Assembly (NCBI GenBank): GCA_007128855.1 | Contig: SKWQ01000091.1 | Coordinates: 1-45,154 of the forward strand | Source: Balneolales bacterium | GTDB lineage: Bacteria; Bacteroidota; Rhodothermia; Balneolales; Natronogracilivirgulaceae | DNA: 45,154 nucleotides | Direction of reading: 5' to 3' | In this document: positions 8,136 to 16,453 of the stretch, piece after piece | How the letters are laid out: each line of letters opens with the position of its first letter | Position numbering within the stretch: position 1 is the first letter of the stretch | Position numbers and translations under genes: made by a program | The notes under the pieces: model-generated | Database searches by the model: none | The model's input: the letters and a program-made list of their open reading frames with translations, nothing else | Told to the model about the DNA's origin: nothing

Positions 8136-10154
8136 GTGTTTCGTAACGGAGACCGGGAAACCGGCTACATCAAAACCGCCTTTCACCCCTGGGGTGCAAA
8201 GCAGGAGCAGCGCAGTTGCACTTTCCGCCTGTATTGCCCCAGAGCAGCGCGGATTGAACTCGTGCTGTTCGACAGTTACCGGCAGCTGAAGGGACAGCAT
8301 CACCCCATGGACCGGCTGCCTGATGGCAGCTGGATGCTGGAACTGCCGGGCGACCACACCGGCAAATACTATGGGTACAGGGTGGAACATCCCTCAGACG
8401 AGCCCGGACTGCTGAAACCTCCACCGCTGCTTGCCGACCCCTGGTCCACCCAGGTCACCGCAGTAAATCACTATCAGCAGCTTCCCAAAAGCCGGATATC
8501 CGGTGCGGACACGTTTGACTGGCAGGGCGACACCTTTGTGATCCCTCCCGAGCAACGCGACCTGATCATCTACGAGGTGCATGTCAAAGACCTCACCGCC
8601 CACCCCTCTTCCGGCGCCACACAACCGGGCACCTACACCGGTTTCGTGGAAAAGAACATCACAGGTGGCATCGCCCATTTGAAACGTCTGGGTGTGAATG
8701 CCGTGGAACTACTTCCACTACAGAAATTCGCCGGCTTCGAACCTCCTTTCGAGCAGGAAACACCGGAAGGTTTTCGCAACACCTGGAACCCCTACAGCCG
8801 GAATTACTGGGGATATATGACCAGCTTTTTCCTGGCACCGGAGACCATGTACGCATCCAACGGAAGCAACCGGGCCGGTGTGTTCACCGGCGATCCGCTC
8901 ACCGCTGCACGCGAGCTGAAACACATGATCCGCGAGCTGCACCGCGAGGGCATTGCCGTGATCATGGATGTGGTCTACAACCACGCCTCCCAATACGACC
9001 AGAATCCGTTGCTCTACCTGGACCGCAAGGAGTTCTTCCGCACCGATGAGCACGGACATCCCACCAACCACAGCGGTTGCGGCAACGACCTGCGCACCGA
9101 ATCGCCGCACATACGGGAACTGATCATCTCATCGGTAAAATGGTGGATGCAGGAGTACCACATCGACGGTTTCCGCTTTGACCTGGCGAATCTCATTGAC
9201 CGTCAGACCATTGCCGAGATACGCGGGGAAGCGCAGAAAATTAATCCAAACGTGCTGCTCATTGCCGAGCCGTGGGGTGGCGGCTATGACCCTACCGGCT
9301 TCTCCAGACACGGATGGAGCGCCTGGAACGATCAGATACGCAATGGTGTGAAGGGCATCGACCCCATCCACACTCCCGGTTTCATTTTTGGGAAATGGCA
9401 CTATGAGACAAACCGCGAATCACTGGAGAACTACATCCGCGGAACCCTGCTGCCAGAATCCAATGGCCGGTTCCACCATCAGGAACACGCTCTGAACTAC
9501 CTGGAATCACACGACGGTTATACCCTTGGCGATTTCATCCGCATTGCCCTCGATCACGGGAAAAAAGATGCCGTTTATAAAGGCAAAACTCCACTGATTG
9601 CGCTGAACGAGCAGGAGATGAAATGCGCCCGTCTTGCCGCGCTGTTCCTGCTGACCGCCCAGGGGATTCCCATGATCCACTCCGGACAGGAGTGGGGCCG
9701 GGCAAAATGGATCGTCCCGGAAAACCCGCGCGATCCGAATACCGGGAAGCTGGACCACAACAGTTATGAGAAGGACAATGCCACCAATTACCTGGATTTT
9801 TCGGAAATCGAGGCTAATTCCGGGCTCTTTGATTATTATCGCAACCTGATCCGGCTGCGTATGGAGAATCCCCAGCTTCGCCTGGCCGAGCCGCAAGAGA
9901 TCCGTTTCCAGCCGTTCCAGGATGCCTTGCACATCACGTTCGAGATTCACAGTCAGCACCAGCCCGGACAGCGGATGTTGGTAAGCCTCAACGGCAATCC
10001 TGACAACGAATACCACGTGAGTCTTCCCGAGGGACGCTGGGAGCAGATTGCCGATGCAGCCGAAATCTACCCCGACCATCCCCGTCCCGTTCACGGACCC
10101 GAAATCCCGGTACCCCCGACATCCGGCATCATACTCCGCCAGCTGCTGTCCTGA
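8136..10154 (+). CDS. GH13 glycogen debranching enzyme / type I pullulanase-like
   Basis: A cytoplasmic alpha-1,6-glucan debranching enzyme of family GH13. An N-terminal CBM48-like beta domain (about 1-110, 'CTFRLYCPRAARIELVLFD') precedes the catalytic barrel. The nucleophile Asp is in 'GFRFDLANL' (about 346), the acid/base Glu in 'LLIAEPWGG' (about 376), and the third Asp in 'ESHDGYT' (about 457). 'NYWGYM' and 'VVYNHAS' are further GH13 hallmarks. There is no signal peptide, favouring glycogen or maltodextrin turnover over secreted pullulan degradation. The start is a GTG with an upstream AGGAG, one of the few clear ribosome-binding sites here. GlgX, isoamylase and pullulanase are hard to separate by eye; the WGY motif leans to pullulanase type. 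No other glycogen genes are nearby. Confidence 0.88.
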   Translation: MFRNGDRETGYIKTAFHPWGAKQEQRSCTFRLYCPRAARIELVLFDSYRQLKGQHHPMDRLPDGSWMLELPGDHTGKYYGYRVEHPSDEPGLLKPPPLLADPWSTQVTAVNHYQQLPKSRISGADTFDWQGDTFVIPPEQRDLIIYEVHVKDLTAHPSSGATQPGTYTGFVEKNITGGIAHLKRLGVNAVELLPLQKFAGFEPPFEQETPEGFRNTWNPYSRNYWGYMTSFFLAPETMYASNGSNRAGVFTGDPLTAARELKHMIRELHREGIAVIMDVVYNHASQYDQNPLLYLDRKEFFRTDEHGHPTNHSGCGNDLRTESPHIRELIISSVKWWMQEYHIDGFRFDLANLIDRQTIAEIRGEAQKINPNVLLIAEPWGGGYDPTGFSRHGWSAWNDQIRNGVKGIDPIHTPGFIFGKWHYETNRESLENYIRGTLLPESNGRFHHQEHALNYLESHDGYTLGDFIRIALDHGKKDAVYKGKTPLIALNEQEMKCARLAALFLLTAQGIPMIHSGQEWGRAKWIVPENPRDPNTGKLDHNSYEKDNATNYLDFSEIEANSGLFDYYRNLIRLRMENPQLRLAEPQEIRFQPFQDALHITFEIHSQHQPGQRMLVSLNGNPDNEYHVSLPEGRWEQIADAAEIYPDHPRPVHGPEIPVPPTSGIILRQLLS

Positions 10155-10281
10155 CGGCTGTACGATGGCTGCCACTGCTGCGGTCCCGGCACATGCTGCA
10201 ACCTTGTAGCAGCAGCACCCCGCAGTTCCGCACCGGCAGTTGATGAAGCCATCAAACCCGGCCCATTTCGGCATTTTTCTA

Positions 10282-10310
10282 TTGCTCTTGAGTCCTTGTA
10301 GCAGTATACT
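10282..10310 (+). promoter_or_regulatory. sigma70-like promoter candidate for the NSS symporter
   Basis: TTGCTC (10282-10287) and TATACT (10305-10310) are separated by 17 bp, a good match to the general bacterial -35/-10 pattern. They lie about 64 bp before the TTG start. This differs from the TANNTTTG class found elsewhere in the window, so it may be chance. The rest of 10155-10373 contains a repeated 'ccttgtagcag' (near 10202 and 10294) and no recognisable gene. Confidence 0.33.
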
Positions 10311-10373
10311 CACAGCTTATCTCGCGTGCCTGCCTGACGGCAAGGTCATTACAGGACGTAAAAGGAGAATAAT

Positions 10374-11732
10374 TTGGCAGAACATAGGACTGAAAGGGGT
10401 AACTGGAACTCCAAACTTGGGTTTGTTCTGGCAGCTGCCGGTTCGGCTGTCGGTCTTGGAAACATCTGGGGCTTCCCCACGCAGGTGGCCGATAATGGCG
10501 GTGCATCCTTCATCATCATCTACCTGATCTGCTGCCTGGTCGTTGGCCTTCCGGTAATGATCGCCGAATTTGCCATCGGCCGGCATACCCGCCGCAACCC
10601 CGTCGGCGCATTCAAGAAACTGGGGAGCGGTTGGTTTCCGCCGATCATCGGTCTGTGGGGCGTGATGTGCGGGGTGATGATCTTGTCATTCTACCTGGTC
10701 GTTGCCGGATGGACTTTCGGGTTCGTGTTCGAGGAAATTTTCCATTTTACCGGCCTCACGACAGCATCCGCCTGGGTCGCAGACCTTGGAAATGGCTTTA
10801 AAAACGCCATTTTTACGATACTTTTCATGCTTGCAACCATCGCCATCATCACCGGCGGGGTCAGCAACGGCATCGAGCGCGCCACCAAGACCATGATGCC
10901 GATCCTGATCGGTGTGCTCATCATAATGATCGCCTACGTCTTCACGTTGCAGGGCAGTATGGATGGATTGCGGCTCTACCTGCTGCCGGACTTCTCGGCC
11001 ATCAACACCGATCTCGTGTTTTCAGCCCTTGGCCAGGCATTTTTCTCTCTGTCCCTGGGAATGGGCGCCCTGCTCACCTACGGCTCCTATCTCAAGAAAA
11101 ATCAGAATATCGTGGAATCTGCCACCTATGTTACCCTGGCGGATGTGGGTATCGCATTCCTGGCGGGCCTTCTCATCATTCCCGCCATGTTCGTGGCCCA
11201 GAACAGCGGTATCACGATCATGGGCGAGGACGGGCGCCTGTTTGCCAGCACGACCCTGGTCTTTGACGTGCTGCCCAACCTCTTTAAATCCATGGGTGGC
11301 TTCTTCGGGCTGCTTTTTGGGGCCTCGTTCTTCATCCTTCTGAGTATGGCCGCCCTCACATCCACCATATCACTGCTTGAAGTGCCCGTCTCCTACGTCA
11401 TTGACGAGCACAAAGTCCCCAGAAAAAAAGCTGCCATCGGCGTCGGGGGCCTGGTCATGCTCTTTGCCGTCATCATCTCCTTCAACATCAACCTTATTGA
11501 CATCCTGGCAACCATTTTCAACAATGTGGGCCTTCCGCTGGGCGGACTCATGCTGTGTGTCTTCCTGGCCTGGTTCTGGAAATCGGAAAATGCCATGGAG
11601 GAGATACGGCACGGTTTCGAGGATATGGACCGGGGGTTGTTCCCAAAAGTTTGGCCCGTTTTCGTAAAATATGTGTGCCCCCTGCTGATTGCCCTGGTTC
11701 TCATGACCACCCTTTACAACCTTATTTCCTGA
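10374..11732 (+). CDS. sodium-dependent transporter, neurotransmitter:sodium symporter (NSS/SNF) family
   Basis: An integral inner-membrane symporter that uses the sodium gradient to import an amino acid or similar small amine; the substrate cannot be read from sequence. The family signature 'WNSKLGFVLAAAGSAVGLGNIW' lies at residues about 9-30, containing the TM1 unwound region that binds Na+ and substrate. About eleven to twelve hydrophobic helices follow over 452 residues, normal for bacterial LeuT-like members. It starts with TTG at 10374, preceded by a strong AAAAGGAG eight bases upstream, which decides the start. Probably a single-gene unit with its own promoter. Sodium symport would suit a halophilic or marine host, but that is weak evidence alone. 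Confidence 0.93.
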   Translation: MAEHRTERGNWNSKLGFVLAAAGSAVGLGNIWGFPTQVADNGGASFIIIYLICCLVVGLPVMIAEFAIGRHTRRNPVGAFKKLGSGWFPPIIGLWGVMCGVMILSFYLVVAGWTFGFVFEEIFHFTGLTTASAWVADLGNGFKNAIFTILFMLATIAIITGGVSNGIERATKTMMPILIGVLIIMIAYVFTLQGSMDGLRLYLLPDFSAINTDLVFSALGQAFFSLSLGMGALLTYGSYLKKNQNIVESATYVTLADVGIAFLAGLLIIPAMFVAQNSGITIMGEDGRLFASTTLVFDVLPNLFKSMGGFFGLLFGASFFILLSMAALTSTISLLEVPVSYVIDEHKVPRKKAAIGVGGLVMLFAVIISFNINLIDILATIFNNVGLPLGGLMLCVFLAWFWKSENAMEEIRHGFEDMDRGLFPKVWPVFVKYVCPLLIALVLMTTLYNLIS

Positions 11733-11899
11733 CAGCACACCACTGCTGCCGCGACGTTCCTGACCGACTTTGAAACGCAATACGCATCCACCGGTATCAT
11801 GTGGCTGGATGTGACAGATGCCAGCCGGACCGGGGACAGACCTCCGATGCTTCAAACCCATCGGTTGGATAACAGGCAGCCGGATATCTCAGCATCACA

Positions 11900-11931
11900 T
11901 TTGTCTGAAAGCTGCAACAGTGGTATTTTTG
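11900..11931 (+). promoter_or_regulatory. Bacteroidota-type promoter for efp-accB-accC (TTTG-N20-TATTTTTG)
   Basis: TTTG at 11900-11903 and TATTTTTG at 11924-11931 match both boxes of the Bacteroidota housekeeping promoter (TTTG, 19-21 bp, TANNTTTG) exactly, with a 20-bp spacer. Transcription would start near 11936, giving a leader of about 28 bases to the efp ATG at 11964. This is the best-formed promoter in the window and rules out the longer ORF-track start at 11799. Confidence 0.68.
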
Positions 11932-11963
11932 GTCTTCATTATAACCATTTGTTACCAATCCAT

Positions 11964-12536
11964 ATGCCTAAAGTATCAACATCCGATTTTCGCAACGGAC
12001 TCACCATCATGATCAATGGTGACATCTACAGCATTACTGAGTTTCTGCATGTCAAACCCGGCAAGGGCGGCGCCTTTGTTCGGACAAAACTCAAAGGTAT
12101 TGTGAGCGGAAAAGTTCTCGACAAAACTTTCCGTGCCGGTGAATCGGTGGAAACAGTTCGCGTAGAACGCCGTCCCTATCAGTACATATACCGTGAAGAT
12201 GACATCTACCATTTCATGCACAAACAGACCTATGAACAGATCCCTATTCCCAGGGAAAAGCTGGACCGGCCCGATTTTCTGAAGGAAAACCAGGATGTGC
12301 AGGTTGCAGTCCAGGCGGAAACCGAGGAAATCCTGTTCACCGAGCTGCCGGACCATGTTATCCTGGAAGTCACGGAAACCGAACCGGGTCTGAAGGGAGA
12401 CACCGCTCAGGGTGGCTCAAAATCTGCTACGCTGGAGTCCGGTGCCACCATCCAGGTCCCCTTGTTCATCAACCAGGGAGACCTGGTCAAGGTGAATTCA
12501 AAGGAAGGAACCTACCTGGAACGAGTCAAACTCTAA
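11964..12536 (+). CDS. efp: translation elongation factor P
   Basis: EF-P enters the ribosomal E site and rescues ribosomes stalled at polyproline. The 190-residue product has the expected three beta-barrel domains. The N-terminal KOW-like domain carries the modified-loop Lys at position 34 in 'KPGKGGAF', the residue lysylated in E. coli. The conserved C-terminus '[17 protein letters not shown]' is present. The ORF track extends to 11799, but the ATG at 11964 ('MPKVSTSDF') gives the family N-terminus and lies just after a consensus promoter. It is 13 bp upstream of accB. An EF-P gene next to accBC is common in bacteria. No lysyl-modification gene (epmA/epmB) is in the window. Confidence 0.96.
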   Translation: MPKVSTSDFRNGLTIMINGDIYSITEFLHVKPGKGGAFVRTKLKGIVSGKVLDKTFRAGESVETVRVERRPYQYIYREDDIYHFMHKQTYEQIPIPREKLDRPDFLKENQDVQVAVQAETEEILFTELPDHVILEVTETEPGLKGDTAQGGSKSATLESGATIQVPLFINQGDLVKVNSKEGTYLERVKL

Positions 12537-12549
12537 ATATCGAGTCATC

Positions 12550-13068
12550 ATGGATTTAAAAACAATAAGAAACCTTCTGAAACTCATTGCTGAAAATGAT
12601 GTGAATGAAGTTGAGATCGAAGAAGGGGATTTCAAGATCAGGGTCAAAAAGCGTCCCGACACCCTCATGAAAGAAGGATCGGGCTCCTATTACGCAGGCG
12701 CACCTCAGTCCATGGAATTCAACCTTCCCGGCGGCCATGGCGCAGCATCTCCCAATCCGGCCAGCCAGGCAGCGGCGGCATCCTCCGCACCGGTATCTGA
12801 AGCCGCGGCAGGTGCGGGCGACGAGAAATACCTCACCGTCCGCTCCCCCATTGTGGGAACCTTCTACCGCTCTCCCTCACCGGAGTCCGAATCATTCGTA
12901 AATGTCGGGGATACGGTCTCCAAAGGCGCCGTCCTCTGCATCGTGGAGGCCATGAAAATCATGAATGAGATCGAATCCGAGCATTCCGGAAAAATTGTAA
13001 AAGCCCTGGTTGAAAATGGACAACCGGTGGAATTTGACCAGCCGCTCTTTCTCATCGATCCATCCTGA
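12550..13068 (+). CDS. accB: biotin carboxyl carrier protein of acetyl-CoA carboxylase
   Basis: Carries biotin between the biotin carboxylase and carboxyltransferase subunits of acetyl-CoA carboxylase, the first step of fatty-acid synthesis. It has 172 residues. An N-terminal helical region (about 1-35) precedes an Ala/Pro-rich flexible linker (about 62-90). The biotinyl domain at the C-terminus has the biotinylation motif '[10 protein letters not shown]', with the target Lys near 136. '[13 protein letters not shown]' at the domain start is typical. accC follows after 8 bp, so the pair is co-transcribed and probably translationally linked. Carboxyltransferase genes accA and accD are not in the window. 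Confidence 0.97.
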   Translation: MDLKTIRNLLKLIAENDVNEVEIEEGDFKIRVKKRPDTLMKEGSGSYYAGAPQSMEFNLPGGHGAASPNPASQAAAASSAPVSEAAAGAGDEKYLTVRSPIVGTFYRSPSPESESFVNVGDTVSKGAVLCIVEAMKIMNEIESEHSGKIVKALVENGQPVEFDQPLFLIDPS

Positions 13069-13076
13069 CCTGCACC

Positions 13077-14429
13077 ATGTTTGATAAAATACTTATCGCA
13101 AACCGGGGCGAAATCGCGTTGCGCGTCATCCGGACCTGCCGGGAAATGGGAATCAAGACGGTTGCCGTCTATTCCACGGCGGACGAAAAAAGCCTGCACG
13201 TGAAATTCGCTGATGAAGCCGTTTGTATCGGTCCGCCTGCCGCCCGGGACAGCTACCTCAAGATCCCGCGCATCATCGCCGCCGCAGAGATCACCGATGC
13301 CAAGGCCATCCATCCCGGCTACGGTTTTCTTGCAGAGAACGCCGAATTTTCCCGTATCTGCGAAGAGCACAACATCAAGTTCATCGGTCCCTCCCCGAAG
13401 ATGATCGACACCATGGGCAACAAATCCATGGCCCGGGAGAACATCATGAAATTCGGCGTGCCGACCATTCCCGGAAGCCCGAGCGTCATACGATCAGCCG
13501 ATCAGGCAAAAAAGATCGCTGCGGATATCGGCTATCCCGTCATCTTCAAGGCCTCGGCAGGCGGGGGCGGACGCGGAATGCGGATCGTCATGGAGGAAAA
13601 GGAAATTGAGCGCCAGCTCATTGCTGCCCGCAACGAAGCCGTATCCTGTTTCGGCAATGGCGAGATCTATATGGAGAAATTCATTGTGGAGCCGCGCCAT
13701 GTCGAGATCCAGATCGTCGGCGACCGGCACGGGCTGGTAAACCACTACGGCGAGCGTGACTGCTCCATGCAGCGACGATACCAGAAGATGGTGGAAGAGG
13801 CTCCATGCCCTGTCATGACGCCCCAGCTCCGGGAGAAAATGGGACAGGCCGCCATTGCCGCCGCCGAATCCGTCCAATACGAAGGCGCCGGCACGATCGA
13901 GTTCCTGCTCGACAAAGACCACAACTTCTATTTCATGGAGATGAATACGCGGATCCAGGTGGAACATCCTGTCACCGAGGAAGTAACAAACGAAGACCTC
14001 ATCAAGCGCCAGATCGAGGTTGCTGCCGGACTTCCGCTGGACAAAAAACCCCTGAAAATACGCGGACACTGCATAGAGTGCCGGATCAATGCCGAGGATC
14101 CGGAGTTCAACTTCCGTCCCTCCGCCGGCAAGATCCAGACGTTCAACCTGCCGGGCGGGCACAGTGTCCGGGTGGATACGCACGCCTACGCCGGGTATAC
14201 CGTCCCGCCCTATTACGATTCGATGATCGCCAAGCTCATTGTCAGTGCACCGGACCGCAGGCAGGCCATCGAACGCATGAAACGTTCCCTCAGCGAATTT
14301 GTAATTGAGGGAATCAAAACCAATATTCCCTATCAGATGCAGCTGATGAACGATCCGGGTTTCATCAGCGGGCATTTCGACACCAAATACCTTGAAAATC
14401 ATTTCAAGTTTCAACCCGATCCCTCCTAA
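13077..14429 (+). CDS. accC: biotin carboxylase subunit of acetyl-CoA carboxylase
   Basis: ATP-dependent carboxylation of the biotin on AccB. The 450-residue length is exactly that of stand-alone AccC. The N-terminal domain starts '[20 protein letters not shown]'. The ATP-grasp glycine-rich loop is '[12 protein letters not shown]' (about 159-170). The catalytic stretch '[14 protein letters not shown]' lies near 288-301, with 'YDSMIAKLI' towards the C-terminus. It lies 8 bp after accB and 12 bp before gcvH. A second biotin carboxylase-like gene at 34713-36296 is more divergent and has no partner, so this copy is the acetyl-CoA carboxylase component. Confidence 0.97.
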   Translation: MFDKILIANRGEIALRVIRTCREMGIKTVAVYSTADEKSLHVKFADEAVCIGPPAARDSYLKIPRIIAAAEITDAKAIHPGYGFLAENAEFSRICEEHNIKFIGPSPKMIDTMGNKSMARENIMKFGVPTIPGSPSVIRSADQAKKIAADIGYPVIFKASAGGGGRGMRIVMEEKEIERQLIAARNEAVSCFGNGEIYMEKFIVEPRHVEIQIVGDRHGLVNHYGERDCSMQRRYQKMVEEAPCPVMTPQLREKMGQAAIAAAESVQYEGAGTIEFLLDKDHNFYFMEMNTRIQVEHPVTEEVTNEDLIKRQIEVAAGLPLDKKPLKIRGHCIECRINAEDPEFNFRPSAGKIQTFNLPGGHSVRVDTHAYAGYTVPPYYDSMIAKLIVSAPDRRQAIERMKRSLSEFVIEGIKTNIPYQMQLMNDPGFISGHFDTKYLENHFKFQPDPS

Positions 14430-14441
14430 AAACATACCATT

Positions 14442-14822
14442 ATGAACCATCCCAAAGAACTCAAATACACGCGTGAACACGAGTGGATCCGTGACAACGG
14501 AGACGGAACGGTAACCGTCGGCGTCACCGACTTTGCCCAGAACGAACTCGGTGACATTGTCTTTGTGGAAATCGACAAGGTCGGAGAGTCGGTGGACAAG
14601 GACGATACCTTTGGAACCGTGGAAGCGGTCAAGACAGTGTCTGAGCTGTACATGCCGTTGAGCGGTGAAATCCTGGAGTGGAACGAGGCGCTGGAGGATG
14701 AGCCGGAGCTGATCAATGAAGATCCTTACGGAAAGGGTTGGATGATCAAGATCAAGATGAGCGACCCAGCCCAGATCGAGGAATTGCTCACAGTAGATGC
14801 CTACAACGAAATCATTGCCTGA
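14442..14822 (+). CDS. gcvH: glycine cleavage system H protein
   Basis: Lipoyl carrier that shuttles the aminomethyl group between the P, T and L proteins of the glycine cleavage system. It has 126 residues, the usual size. The lipoylated Lys is about residue 64 in 'GTVEAVKTVSELYMP'. The N-terminus 'KYTREHEWI' and 'VTDFAQNELGDIVFVE' are diagnostic. It starts 12 bp after accC and ends 38 bp before guaA. Its placement directly after the biotin carrier genes is unusual, since gcvT and gcvP are not present here. H proteins also serve as lipoyl relay in some bacteria, but that role is not shown by this sequence. Confidence 0.96.
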   Translation: MNHPKELKYTREHEWIRDNGDGTVTVGVTDFAQNELGDIVFVEIDKVGESVDKDDTFGTVEAVKTVSELYMPLSGEILEWNEALEDEPELINEDPYGKGWMIKIKMSDPAQIEELLTVDAYNEIIA

Positions 14823-14860
14823 TTACGCCTAATTCCCCCTGCAGAGGTAATCTGCGCCGC

Positions 14861-16411
14861 ATGATCAAACCAGAAAACGAATGGATACTGATCCTGGATT
14901 ACGGCTCCCAGTACAATCAGCTGATTGCCCGCCGGGTGCGCGAAAGCCAGGTCTATTGTGAAATACATCCTTTCAACGTTGACCTGACGACGTTCGCTTC
15001 ACGTCCACCGGCCGGGGTGATCCTGTCGGGCGGACCCATGAGCGTGAACGACGAGGATGCCCCCAAACTGAACCCTGCTGTCTTTGACCTGGAGGTACCC
15101 GTCCTGGGCATCTGCTACGGTCTGCAGATCATGATGCATTCGATATTGCCCGGGTCTGTTGCCCATGCTGAAAAGCGGGAGTTCGGCCGGGCCCGTATTT
15201 CTGTGCTCAAGAGGACCGAACTGCTTGCCGGTCTGCCAGACAGCAGCACGGTCTGGATGAGCCACGGAGACCATATCGTCCACCTGCCTGAACAGTTCGA
15301 AGTCATAGCCCGGACCGACAATGCGCCGATTGCTGCAGTCAAGGACGCCGTGCGACCCATTTACGGAGTCCAATTCCACCCGGAGGTGGTGCACACCGAG
15401 TTCGGTCGGGAACTGTTGCACAATTTTGTCCGCAACATCTGCGGTCTCAAAGGAATATGGACACCCGGCTCCTTCATTGAAAGCACGATAGAACAGATCC
15501 GCGAGATCGTGGGCGACGGACGGGTGGTGTGCGGGTTGTCCGGCGGGGTCGACTCCACGGTGGCGGCCACAATGATCCACAGGGCCATTGGCGAGCGCCT
15601 GCTGTGTGTCTTTGTCAACAACGGCGTCCTTCGGAAGAACGAGTTCGAGGACGTTCAGCGGCTCTATACCGAGAAGCTGAAGCTGCCGGTCAAGGCGGTG
15701 GACGCATCCACCCTGTTCCTGGACCGCCTGGAAGGGGTCAGCGATCCGGAAAAAAAACGTAAGATCATCGGCAATACCTTCATCGAGGTGTTTGACGATG
15801 CGATTTCGGGCGACGACCGGTTCACTCACCTGGCCCAGGGCACGCTGTATCCCGATGTGATCGAAAGCGTCTCATTCCGCGGGCCGTCGGTCACCATCAA
15901 GTCACATCACAACGTGGGCGGACTTCCCGAAAAAATGAACCTGGCTCTGCTGGAGCCGCTTCGCGAACTGTTCAAGGATGAGGTACGCAGTGTGGGCCTG
16001 GCCCTTGACATCCCCAGGGATTTCATCAGCCGCCATCCTTTCCCCGGACCGGGGCTCTCCATCCGGATCCTTTCCGATGTCACCAGGGATAAGGTCCGTC
16101 TGCTCCAGGAAGCCGACGCCATCTTCATCGACGAACTGCGCAGCCAGAACCTGTATGATTCGGTGTGGCAGGCGCTGGTGGTGCTGCTCCCCGTACAGAG
16201 CGTGGGGGTGATGGGTGATGAGCGGACGTACGAATACGTTGTGGGTCTGCGGGCCGTTACCAGTGTGGATGGCATGACGGCCGACTGGGCCCATCTTCCC
16301 TATGAGTTTTTGAGTTGCGTATCCAATCGCATCATCAACGAAGTAAAGGGGATCAACCGCGTAGTCTACGATATAAGCTCAAAACCACCGGCAACGATCG
16401 AGTGGGAATAG
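14861..16411 (+). CDS. guaA: GMP synthase (glutamine-hydrolysing)
   Basis: Converts XMP to GMP using ATP and glutamine. The 516-residue protein has three parts. A class I glutamine amidotransferase domain (about 8-200) has nucleophile Cys in 'GICYGLQ' and the His-Glu pair in 'FHPEVVHT'. The ATP-pyrophosphatase domain carries the PP-loop 'GLSGGVDSTVAA' near 225. The C-terminal dimerisation domain ends with 'KPPATIEWE', the universal GuaA ending. The ORF track begins at 14738 inside gcvH, but the ATG at 14861 ('MIKPENEWILILDYGSQ') fits the family and has AGAGGT upstream. It ends the plus-strand efp-to-guaA run, though it may also have its own promoter. Confidence 0.97.
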   Translation: MIKPENEWILILDYGSQYNQLIARRVRESQVYCEIHPFNVDLTTFASRPPAGVILSGGPMSVNDEDAPKLNPAVFDLEVPVLGICYGLQIMMHSILPGSVAHAEKREFGRARISVLKRTELLAGLPDSSTVWMSHGDHIVHLPEQFEVIARTDNAPIAAVKDAVRPIYGVQFHPEVVHTEFGRELLHNFVRNICGLKGIWTPGSFIESTIEQIREIVGDGRVVCGLSGGVDSTVAATMIHRAIGERLLCVFVNNGVLRKNEFEDVQRLYTEKLKLPVKAVDASTLFLDRLEGVSDPEKKRKIIGNTFIEVFDDAISGDDRFTHLAQGTLYPDVIESVSFRGPSVTIKSHHNVGGLPEKMNLALLEPLRELFKDEVRSVGLALDIPRDFISRHPFPGPGLSIRILSDVTRDKVRLLQEADAIFIDELRSQNLYDSVWQALVVLLPVQSVGVMGDERTYEYVVGLRAVTSVDGMTADWAHLPYEFLSCVSNRIINEVKGINRVVYDISSKPPATIEWE

Positions 16412-16453
16412 GTATGCAGCGGACTGCTATTGTATATAAATAAAAAAGCTCAG

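Noticed and set aside
13494-14480. 328-residue minus-strand ORF opposite accC
   Set aside because: Antisense shadow of a highly conserved gene. Similar shadows lie opposite purC (39425-40252), the AccC paralogue (34881-35753), guaA (14999-15829) and lysS (44206-45144).
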